NCBI GenBank assembly: GCA_030146905.1
Contig: JASLAV010000822.1
Location: 1 to 6,876 of the forward strand
Length of the DNA stretch: 6,876 nucleotides
DNA from: Lentzea sp.
GTDB taxonomy: Bacteria > Actinomycetota > Actinomycetes > Mycobacteriales > Pseudonocardiaceae
Direction: 5' to 3'
Below are positions 1 to 5,234 of this stretch, one piece after another; the first letter of the stretch is position 1; each line of letters opens with the position of its first letter. A program made the position numbers and the translations under genes. The notes under the pieces were generated by a model that made no database searches, was not told where the DNA came from, and saw only the letters and a list, made by a program, of their open reading frames with translations.

Positions 1-165
1 GAGTGCGTGGCGAACCCGTGGGACATCGCCCCGTTCCAGGTGCTGGTGACCGAGGCGGGTGGCCGTTTCACCTCGCTGGACGGCGAGGAGCGCTACGACG
101 GCGGCAGCGTGCTGACGTCGAACGGCCACCTGCACGAGGCAGCGCTCAAGCTGTTGGCACGGTGA
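1..165 (+). CDS. hisN: Inositol monophosphatase family protein, probable histidinol-phosphatase (C-terminal part)
   Basis: Only the last 54 residues are in the window; the gene enters from the left edge in frame 1 and ends at TGA 163-165. The visible part holds the C-terminal motif of the Mg2+-dependent inositol monophosphatase superfamily: NPWDIAP, whose Asp is normally a metal ligand, followed by VTEAGGRFTSLDG and SNGHLHE, the usual end of the fold. In actinomycetes the member with this look is commonly HisN, which dephosphorylates histidinol phosphate in histidine synthesis; that assignment is from family knowledge, and inositol-1-phosphatase remains possible. The gene runs toward the leftward toxin operon, and its last 20 bp overlap the 3' end of the putative immunity gene, so there is no room for a terminator between them. 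The family is certain; the substrate is inferred. Confidence 0.8.
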   Translation, partial: ECVANPWDIAPFQVLVTEAGGRFTSLDGEERYDGGSVLTSNGHLHEAALKLLAR

Positions 166-400
166 GGGTTCCGCGCGCGAGCTGAGCCCAGGCGAGACGG
201 CCGAAGAGGTAGTGGCACGCCACGCTCTCGTCGTCGAACCTGGCCCAGTCGTAGCGGTTGCCCTGCTCCTGCCAGAACACCTCGTGCCCCGTCTCGTCGG
301 TGAGGAGGCACCAGCGTCCCTCCGCCTCCTCACCGATGCTGACGACGTCGTCCGGCACACCGATCCTGATCAGCCACTCGGGCAGCGACTCGACGTTCAT
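146..400 (-). CDS. Small hypothetical protein, putative immunity protein for the TNT-domain toxin
   Basis: This 84-residue soluble protein has no signal peptide or membrane segment. It is rich in aromatic and acidic residues (W9, W30, F42-W43, Y50-W52-F55, Y64-F66, W71; EEAE, DETGHE, FDDE), a composition seen in small cytosolic inhibitors that bind a toxin cleft. The ATG overlaps the TGA of the toxin gene as ATGA, and GGAG lies 8 nt upstream inside the toxin reading frame, so it is probably made by coupled translation. I do not recognise the family. The immunity role is inferred from its place directly after a TNT-domain toxin, the standard arrangement for polymorphic toxins and for the Mycobacterium tuberculosis CpnT-IFT pair. 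It is far shorter than IFT (about 20 kDa, from memory) and shows no resemblance I can recall. Its 3' end overlaps hisN convergently. Confidence 0.7.
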   Translation of the reverse strand: MNVESLPEWLIRIGVPDDVVSIGEEAEGRWCLLTDETGHEVFWQEQGNRYDWARFDDESVACHYLFGRLAWAQLARGTLTVPTA

Positions 401-3015
401 GCGGTGATCTCCGTGAGGTAGCCGAGCGCGACCAGGTCCGCGACCGGGTAGGTGGTGCGGTAGCGGCTGCCGCCGCCGGGCTGGCCGAACCAGGGCGCGC
501 TGATCGTGCGGTGGACGGGCAGGTCCTTGACGACGCGGTACCGCCGGTAGCCGCTCTCCAGGGCCTGCGGCGGCAGAGAGCGCTGGGCGAACGGCGTGCC
601 CGCCGTGCTCAGGACACGGCCCTCCGGGGTGCCGAACCTGTCGAGCTCCGCGCCCTCCCCGAGCACCTCGGGCTGGCTGTCCTCGTAGCCGCCCTCGCGT
701 TCGACGGGCCAGCGCGGCGTGCCGTCCTCGTTCTGGAACAGGTTCTCCCAGTCGCGTTCGTGCATGGCCGCGAGCGGGTCGTAGCCCTCGATCAGCTCCT
801 GCACGATCGGGTGATCCTTGCCGAGACCGTCCGAGCTGTCCGACGGCCGCGGGTCCGCCGTGTCGACGAGGCCGGCCCGCGGGTGGTCCTGCGGGGCGAA
901 CCTCGGCGTGACCCGCTCCTCGGCCGGTGCCGGGGGCGGGAGCTGGCGGGCCGGCTTCGGGGCGAGGCGCGGAGCCTGGCCCGCGCTCAGGAAGATGGCC
1001 ATGAACCAGCTGCCGGCCGCCACCGCCGTGTAGGTGTGGCGGAGGAGGTCCCCGGTGAGACCGGAGTCGGCCAGCGCCACCTCGCGGTTCTCGAGGCGGT
1101 CGGTGAGCGAACCCGACATCGCGTGGCCGCCGGGGTCGACGGTCGCCAGCGGTCCCGTGGTGGCGGCCCCGCCGGGAGCAGGCGTGTGCGTGCCGAGGTC
1201 CAGGTCCGCACCGGGAGCCGCCGGAGCGGCGATGGTGTCGCTCTTCTGGCCGCCGGGAGCGGAGAGCTCGGTACCGGCTTCGCCGAACTCCGCGTCCCTG
1301 AGCAGCGCGTCCTTGGTGGGGTCCTTGACGAGGGCGTCCTTGCCGACGGCCTGCGCCTGCTGTCCCTGACCCGCCGTCTGCGTGCTGCCGTGCTGACCGG
1401 GCCCCTGGCTCTGCGCGGGAACCTGGGTGCCGGGCTGACCAGCCTGAACACCCGGCGCCGACACCGCACCCGGCACGCCCGCCTTGGCCGCACCGGCCTG
1501 CGCGGCGGCCTTGGCCTCGCCGGCCTTCACCTCACCGGCCTTGGCCTCGCCCGCCTTGAGCTCGGCGGCCTTCGCCTCCGCCGCCTTGGCGGCCTGTTGG
1601 GCGGCCTGTCCCTGCTGGGCGGCGGCCTGACCCTGCTGACCGGGCGCACCGCTCTGCTGGCCCACGACGGCACCGGCCGTGGCGGGAGCCGCGGCAGGAG
1701 CACCACCGGCAACACCACCCACGGCACCGCCGACGGCACCGACGGCGCCACCGACCGGTCCACCGGCGGGAGCACCGCCCACCGCGGGTCCTGCAGGTGC
1801 GGCGGGCGCGGCCGGGGCAGCGGCGGTGGCCGCCTGGCCGGGCACCTCACCACCGCGGACCAGCGGCTGGTCGAGCACGGCGGCCGAGGCCTGGGTCGTG
1901 CTCTCGGTGATCGGTCCGATGGTGCCCTGAACGCTCGGGATCGCCTGGGCCACCGGCGCGGTGACGTGCCCGACGGCGTGGTCGACCACGCTCGGCAGCA
2001 CCTGCGGCCTGCCCTCGCCGTGGCCAGGTCCCTGCTGCCCGTGGCCCTGCCCCTGTCCGGCGCCGGGTCCGTTGCCCTCACCACGACCGTGGCCGTCACC
2101 GGGCCCGTCGAACACCGGACCGACGGCGTCCCGGCCACCGGGCACCGCGTCGGCCACCGGCTGCACAACGGCGGCAGCGGGTGCCGTCACGGGCGCGGCG
2201 GCGTCCAGAACGGGAGCGACGGCATCGGTGACGGCACCGACGACAGGCGCGACCGGCGCCGTCACTGCGCCGAGAACGGGAGCCACCGGCGCGGTGACCG
2301 CGCCGACGACAGGAGCGACCGCCTCGGTCACCGGGGCGACCACGGCGGCGACGGGTTCGACGACGGGCGCGACAACACCGGCGACCGGGGCCACCACACC
2401 GCCGACGACGTCCGTGACAGGCGACAACAGCCCGCCCAGACCGCCACCGCCACCACCGCCGGGCCCGTGGGCACCGGGCGCGGTGTTGACGGGCTGCGAA
2501 CCGTGGGTCATGTCCACGCCGCTGTCCAGGCGGATCGCCGAGGACAGGGTGTTCTGGAGGTTCGCGACGTTGGCCGCGGCACCCTTGGTCAACGTGTCGA
2601 GGCCGAGCAGCGCGTTGGGGTTGCCGGCACTCGCGGAGGTGTTGGCCGCGTCGGTGTTCTTGGCCAGCGTCACCAGCTCGCGAACGATCTGGACCTTCGC
2701 CGCACCGACCTGCGTGGCGGCGTGGTCGAGCCGATCGGCCGCGGCAAGACACCCACGAGCGGCGCGCTGCAGCTCACCGTCGGGCGCCACGACCTTCGCC
2801 CAGCGACCACGCGCGGCATCACCGGTGGCACCCCTCACACCGTCGAGCGCACGGGAAGCGGCACCGTCGGACGACGTGCCCAGCCCCTTGATCTTGTCGC
2901 CGGCCTCGCGCCAAGCGGCGGCACTGGAACGCATGGCGTCCTCGTCGGCCTTGGGCCACGCGACACCTGCCTTGGCCGCGACCGCGGCGAGTTCGGCGGG
3001 GAGCTCGATGCCCAT
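397..3015 (-). CDS. WXG100-like / TNT-domain secreted toxin (CpnT-like NAD(P) glycohydrolase candidate)
   Basis: This 872-residue multidomain protein has an N-terminal helical WXG100-like region (about 1-165; AWREAGDKI near 34-42). A glycine linker follows (185-196), then six 11-residue Val/Pro/Ala repeats (207-272), a Gly/His/Gln block (303-336), an Ala/Pro/Gly block (394-450), Gln-rich and xKAxE pentad repeats (453-505), and a short hydrophobic stretch (662-679). The C-terminal TNT domain (about 785-870) has the family hallmarks LDRFG, GTPFAQRSLPP, YRRYRV, APWFGQPGGG and a final LVALGYLTEI. R793 and Q844 sit in the two motifs that, from memory, carry functional residues of CpnT (R757, Q822). 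TNT enzymes hydrolyse NAD(P)+ and poison the target cell. There is no Sec signal; T7SS export is inferred from the N-terminal domain and the EspC-like gene 1 bp upstream. The start is supported by GGAGGG 5 nt before ATG. NADase activity is inferred. Confidence 0.9.
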   Translation of the reverse strand: MGIELPAELAAVAAKAGVAWPKADEDAMRSSAAAWREAGDKIKGLGTSSDGAASRALDGVRGATGDAARGRWAKVVAPDGELQRAARGCLAAADRLDHAATQVGAAKVQIVRELVTLAKNTDAANTSASAGNPNALLGLDTLTKGAAANVANLQNTLSSAIRLDSGVDMTHGSQPVNTAPGAHGPGGGGGGGLGGLLSPVTDVVGGVVAPVAGVVAPVVEPVAAVVAPVTEAVAPVVGAVTAPVAPVLGAVTAPVAPVVGAVTDAVAPVLDAAAPVTAPAAAVVQPVADAVPGGRDAVGPVFDGPGDGHGRGEGNGPGAGQGQGHGQQGPGHGEGRPQVLPSVVDHAVGHVTAPVAQAIPSVQGTIGPITESTTQASAAVLDQPLVRGGEVPGQAATAAAPAAPAAPAGPAVGGAPAGGPVGGAVGAVGGAVGGVAGGAPAAAPATAGAVVGQQSGAPGQQGQAAAQQGQAAQQAAKAAEAKAAELKAGEAKAGEVKAGEAKAAAQAGAAKAGVPGAVSAPGVQAGQPGTQVPAQSQGPGQHGSTQTAGQGQQAQAVGKDALVKDPTKDALLRDAEFGEAGTELSAPGGQKSDTIAAPAAPGADLDLGTHTPAPGGAATTGPLATVDPGGHAMSGSLTDRLENREVALADSGLTGDLLRHTYTAVAAGSWFMAIFLSAGQAPRLAPKPARQLPPPAPAEERVTPRFAPQDHPRAGLVDTADPRPSDSSDGLGKDHPIVQELIEGYDPLAAMHERDWENLFQNEDGTPRWPVEREGGYEDSQPEVLGEGAELDRFGTPEGRVLSTAGTPFAQRSLPPQALESGYRRYRVVKDLPVHRTISAPWFGQPGGGSRYRTTYPVADLVALGYLTEITA
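1501..1590 (-). repeat. Tandem 15-bp units encoding xKAxE pentapeptides in the toxin
   Basis: Toxin residues 476-505 read AKAAE, AKAAE, LKAGE, AKAGE, VKAGE, AKAAA. Lys and Glu alternate three positions apart on an Ala-rich background, as in single charged alpha helices, although the Gly residues in three units weaken a continuous helix. The stretch follows a Gln/Ala-rich segment (453-475) and precedes a Pro/Gly/Gln linker. Confidence 0.8.
2200..2397 (-). repeat. Six tandem 33-bp units encoding 11-residue Val/Pro/Ala repeats in the toxin
   Basis: Residues 207-272 of the toxin read as six consecutive 11-mers: VVAPVAGVVAP, VVEPVAAVVAP, VTEAVAPVVGA, VTAPVAPVLGA, VTAPVAPVVGA and VTDAVAPVLDA. The period is exact, with no insertions, and units four and five differ by one residue. 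Similar but out-of-register VAPV and TAPVA segments occur on both sides (residues 199-206, 273-290 and 351-358), suggesting the block grew by local duplication. Function is unknown; a flexible or extended spacer between the secretion domain and the toxic domain is the simplest reading. Confidence 0.85.
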
Positions 3016-3016
3016 G

Positions 3017-3331
3017 TCAGCCCTCCAGCCTTCTCATCGCCGAAGCGTTGCTCTGCTCGACGTGCCGGTACGTCTCGGCGGTGGCGGCGAGCTTGTCGCC
3101 GACGTCCCCCAACGTCGTGGCAAGCCCCGACAACGCCCCAACGGCCTCACCGGAGGGCTTCTCGTGGGACGCGGCAAAGCTCTGCCCCACAGCGTCGTCC
3201 CCCCAGCAGACACCGAACGCGGCCAGCGCCTTCTCCAGCGTCCCCGCGATCTCGGTGGCCTGCCCGGCGAACCCCTTGAGCTCGCGCGCCCCGGCGTCCA
3301 GCCGATCGAGGTCGGCCTCGTACCCGGTCAT
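3017..3331 (-). CDS. EspC/WXG100-like small T7SS-associated protein
   Basis: This 104-residue protein is predicted mostly helical. An N-terminal helix (about 3-38) leads to a turn with CWGDDAVGQSF (42-52), which looks like a W-x-G style hairpin variant (W43-G44-D45), followed by a second long helix (about 61-101). Near the C-terminal end, Y88-R-H-V-E92 fits the YxxxD/E type VII secretion signal. Size, two-helix layout and signal all match the WXG100/EspC superfamily, whose members leave actinobacteria through ESX systems, usually as helical-hairpin dimers. ATG overlaps the stop of the YbaB gene (ATGA), with AGGAGG 5 nt upstream, and the toxin gene starts 1 bp after its stop. The likely role is secretion partner of the toxin, forming a heterodimer with its N-terminal helical domain; that pairing is inferred. 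No ESX machinery genes are in the window. Confidence 0.85.
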   Translation of the reverse strand: MTGYEADLDRLDAGARELKGFAGQATEIAGTLEKALAAFGVCWGDDAVGQSFAASHEKPSGEAVGALSGLATTLGDVGDKLAATAETYRHVEQSNASAMRRLEG

Positions 3332-3795
3332 CGCATCCTCCTGTCGATGAGCTCGGAGTCGAGCCAGCTCTCCCGCTGCTCGTTGTCCTCGTCGTCGTCA
3401 ACACGACGACGAGCAGGCTGCTGAGCCACCCTGGGCTCGTACTCGGCAGGCGTCAGGTCGGCGGTCCCGGCAACCAAAGCGGCAGGATCAGCAGCCGCGG
3501 GCAGAACCGCGCTCAACGTCTTGTAGGTGTCCTCGGCAGCGATGGCAGCAGCCGCCTCGACAGTCCGCACGATCAACTCGGCCAGCTGCTCGGGCCGATG
3601 CCTCCGATAAGCGACCTCGGAAAGCTCCAGCTCCACGAGCTTCCCCCCACTACCGACGATCGCGGTGACCGTCCCGTCCGGACTGGAGGCCCGAGCGGAC
3701 ACGGCAGCGAGCTCCCGCTGGACAGAAGCCAGCTGCTCGCGGCTGCGCCGGTAGTCGGCAAGCAGCTCCTCGACCTGCGCACGGTGGTCGTCCAC
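3328..3795 (-). CDS. YbaB/EbfC family protein, first gene of the toxin cassette
   Basis: This is a 155-residue protein. An N-terminal charged helix (about 2-33) is followed by a beta region S38-P-D-G-T-V-T-A-I-V-G with GGKLVELEL (50-58), and then a helix (67-96). This helix-sheet-helix order and the DGTV/VxGxGxLxxLEL pattern are typical of YbaB/EbfC, a small dimeric fold known for nucleoid DNA binding. A further ~55 residues extend beyond the core; this tail is Ala/Pro-rich, then RRR (129-131), then acidic DDDEDNE (133-139). The start codon is GTG, with GAGGGGG ending 5 nt before it. The gene leads the T7SS toxin operon, and its stop overlaps the EspC-like start as ATGA. In such cassettes the job of the YbaB protein is not known to me; DNA-binding regulator or effector chaperone are both possible. 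Confidence 0.85.
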   Translation of the reverse strand: MDDHRAQVEELLADYRRSREQLASVQRELAAVSARASSPDGTVTAIVGSGGKLVELELSEVAYRRHRPEQLAELIVRTVEAAAAIAAEDTYKTLSAVLPAAADPAALVAGTADLTPAEYEPRVAQQPARRRVDDDEDNEQRESWLDSELIDRRMR

Positions 3796-3891
3796 CGAGT
3801 CCCCCTCACACGCATAGCCCTGGGCTCGGGCTCTAGGACGCCGTCGCCCGTAGATCGGTTCCCAGAGGATTCAGTTACCAGGATCAACGAC
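3796..3891. other. Divergent intergenic region between the toxin operon and the maoC remnant
   Basis: These 96 bp separate the GTG of the YbaB gene (leftward) from the ATG of the truncated maoC (rightward). Any promoter for the toxin operon should lie here or extend into the maoC remnant, but I could not find a convincing -35/-10 pair on either strand. On the minus strand a TTGATC is present near 3882-3887 without a good -10 at 17-18 bp. No clear operator palindrome was seen. Confidence 0.5.
3801..3807 (-). promoter_or_regulatory. Ribosome binding site for the YbaB gene (supports GTG start)
   Basis: On the minus strand GAGGGGG precedes the GTG at 3795-3793 with a 5-nt spacer. No ATG is available near the start of the conserved N-terminal helix, so this site fixes the GTG as the likely start. 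Confidence 0.65.
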
Positions 3892-4059
3892 ATGATCGCC
3901 TTCGAGGATCTGCCCGCAGGCCGAATCATCCCGCTAGGCGACGTCGTCGTCGACAGGGAGGACATGCTGGACTTCGCGAGGAAGTTCGACCCGCAGCCGT
4001 ACCACCTGGACGACGAGGCGGGCAAGAACTCGATTTTCAGTTCGAGGCAGAGGTGCTGA
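3892..4059 (+). pseudogene. Truncated MaoC-family dehydratase (N-terminal fragment)
   Basis: The ATG has AGGA 8 nt upstream (3880-3883) and opens a 55-residue frame. Its first ~49 residues match the start of MaoC-like (R)-specific enoyl-CoA hydratase/dehydratase proteins as I know them: FEDLPAGRIIPLGDV, then DREDMLDFARKFDPQPYHLD and a short run ending at SIF. Intact relatives are about 150 residues and continue with a Gly-rich SIFGG-type stretch and a second half of the hot-dog fold. Here the frame instead reads SSRQRC and stops. Neither other plus-strand frame after 4038 restores MaoC sequence, so this is a junction with foreign DNA rather than a simple frameshift. The hot-dog core is missing, so the product cannot be a working hydratase. 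The gene may once have belonged with the acyl-CoA genes to the right; that is inference. Confidence 0.8.
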
Positions 4060-4072
4060 GCGCAAGGCGCTC
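4058..4072. repeat. Small perfect inverted repeat just after the maoC remnant stop
   Basis: GAGCGC, a 3-nt loop AAG, then GCGCTC gives a 6-bp perfect GC-rich hairpin starting inside the stop codon of the fragment. No T-tract follows, so a terminator role is unproven. Confidence 0.5.
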
Positions 4073-4295
4073 GAAGAAGCGAAGGCGAAGCCGAGCCGCT
4101 TTGAACACCCTGGTGGGTGGGGTGGTCCCGTCACGAGCAGTGCTGATGCGTCTTTGCCGCGCGGCGAACGCGCCCCGTCTACGCAACGCGCGGCCGCGGT
4201 AAGCCCCTGGCGTGCCATCTACCCGCCCGCCGCGCTGGCCGGTCCTTGATCATCCGACGGGGTCCGGGGCGGAGCCCCGCGCCGTAAACAGAAAC
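4060..4295. other. Non-coding stretch between the maoC remnant and mvaB, possible dispersed repeat
   Basis: These 236 bp hold no gene I can support. One plus-strand frame is open from about 3938 to a TGA at 4247-4249 but has no plausible start or RBS. The sequence contains several self-complementary pieces: GCCGCGCGGC (4156-4165), CGCGGCCGCG (4189-4198), a 5-bp CACCC/GGGTG hairpin (4106-4119), and a G-rich run at 4112-4125. The abrupt join to maoC at about 4030-4039 suggests that sequence from elsewhere has been placed here. No transposase, flanking direct repeat or tRNA was seen. Confidence 0.5.
4257..4285 (-). terminator. GC-rich hairpin behind mvaB, possible terminator
   Basis: It begins 10 bp past the mvaB stop. 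The core is a 6-bp stem CGGGGC (4265-4270) and GCCCCG (4274-4279) with a 3-nt loop, enclosed by outer arms ACGG (4257-4260) and CCGT (4282-4285) across an internal loop. There is no U-tract on the minus-strand transcript, which is common for actinobacterial hairpins but makes termination only probable. The motif resembles a GC-rich element often seen after actinomycete genes. Confidence 0.5.
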
Positions 4296-5234
4296 CTACT
4301 TGGCCAAAGCCTGAACCACCCGAGAAGGACTGGGCCGCCCCAACCGCTCAGCCATCCAAACCGAGGTCTCGACCAGCTTCCCCAAATCAACCCCGGTCTC
4401 AACCCCCAACCCGTCCAGCATCCACACCAAATCCTCGGTGGCCAGGTTCCCGGTGGCGGATTCGGCATAGGGACATCCCCCGAGCCCACCAGCGGAGGAG
4501 TCGACAGTCGTGACCCCGCAACGCAAAGCGGCCAAGGTGTTGGACAGCGCCTGCCCGTAGGTGTCGTGGAAGTGCACAGCCAAAGAGGAAACGTTCCCGA
4601 ACCCCTCAAGCAACGCTTCAACCTGCCCGGGAGTGGCAACCCCGATGGTGTCGCCGAGGGAAACCTGCGAACACCCCATCTCCAGCAACCGCTCCCCCAC
4701 GGAAACAACCTGCGAACGGGAGACGGCCCCCTCCCAAGGATCCCCGAAGCACATCGAGACGTACCCGCGAACGTCCAGCCCGGCATCCAAAGCCCGGGCA
4801 ACGGTAGGGGCGAACATCTCGAACTGGGAGTCCAAAGTCCGGTTCAGGTTGCGAGAAGCAAACGTCTCAGTGGCAGAAGCGAAGATCGCGATGTGCGAAA
4901 CCCCGGCCTCAAGAGCCCGGTCCAACCCGCGCTCATTCGGCACCAGAACGGGGTAGACCACCCCAGGCCGCGCAGGCCGAGCAGCCAACCCGGCCAGCAC
5001 CTCACCGGCATCAGCCAACTGCGGCACCCACTTCGGATGCACGAACGAAGTGGCCTCCAAAATGGACAGCCCGGCATCAGCGAGCCGGTCCAGGAACTCC
5101 AGCTTCACCGAAACCGGCACCACGACGGACTCGTTCTGCAGCCCGTCCCTGGCACCGACCTCCCAGATCGTCACCCGCGAGGGCAACGCCCCGGACGGGA
5201 CGACGTCGGGCAGCCCGACCTCACGCGCGCCCAT
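4296..5234 (-). CDS. mvaB: Hydroxymethylglutaryl-CoA lyase
   Basis: This 312-residue cytoplasmic enzyme of the DRE-TIM aldolase family cleaves HMG-CoA into acetyl-CoA and acetoacetate, the last step of leucine breakdown. The key residues of the human enzyme map here at a constant offset of 12: catalytic R29 and metal ligand D30 in VGARDGLQNE, E60 in LEATSFVHPKWVPQ, metal ligands H221 and H223 in VHFHDTYGQ, the mobile-loop cysteine C254 in GGLGGCPYA, and N263 in ATGN. Length is normal, and no mitochondrial or export signal is present. ATG has GAGGA 6 nt upstream, and the first 14 bp overlap the end of the PH-domain gene, so it is the last gene of the birA operon. The substrate could in principle be a close HMG-CoA analogue, but every signature residue supports HMG-CoA lyase. 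Confidence 0.95.
   Translation of the reverse strand: MGAREVGLPDVVPSGALPSRVTIWEVGARDGLQNESVVVPVSVKLEFLDRLADAGLSILEATSFVHPKWVPQLADAGEVLAGLAARPARPGVVYPVLVPNERGLDRALEAGVSHIAIFASATETFASRNLNRTLDSQFEMFAPTVARALDAGLDVRGYVSMCFGDPWEGAVSRSQVVSVGERLLEMGCSQVSLGDTIGVATPGQVEALLEGFGNVSSLAVHFHDTYGQALSNTLAALRCGVTTVDSSAGGLGGCPYAESATGNLATEDLVWMLDGLGVETGVDLGKLVETSVWMAERLGRPSPSRVVQALAK

Noticed and set aside
2200..2400. Periodic 33-bp repeats as a possible CRISPR array
   Set aside because: There are no unique spacers. The repeats are contiguous, in frame, and encode an 11-residue protein period.
511..3279. 922-codon open frame on the plus strand opposite the toxin
   Set aside because: It is the mirror of a very GC-rich, low-complexity gene. 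Its translation is an Arg/Gly/Asp/His mix without domain features, while the minus strand carries clear TNT and WXG100-like sequence with proper ribosome binding sites.
1961..3424. 487-codon plus-strand open frame rich in Thr/Ala/Pro, resembling a repeat surface protein
   Set aside because: The apparent TGATGAV-type repeats are the antisense of the toxin's 11-residue repeats, and the frame crosses three well-supported minus-strand genes.
3598..3891. Upstream extension of the maoC frame to an ATG at 3598
   Set aside because: This part lies antisense to the YbaB gene and has no family resemblance. The MaoC similarity begins right at the ATG at 3892, which has its own AGGA site.
4112..4125. G-rich run as a G-quadruplex
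   Set aside because: It offers only two-G tracts at two positions, so any quadruplex would be weak, and it lies in a GC-rich background with no evident gene to regulate.
4156..4198. 10-bp palindromes GCCGCGCGGC and CGCGGCCGCG as operator sites
   Set aside because: Such palindromes of G and C only are expected by chance at this base composition, and no promoter or regulator gene lies beside them.
3934..4218. 94-codon minus-strand frame covering the maoC remnant and spacer
   Set aside because: It is antisense to convincing MaoC coding sequence and has a Ser/Arg/Pro-rich translation with no ribosome binding site or domain.
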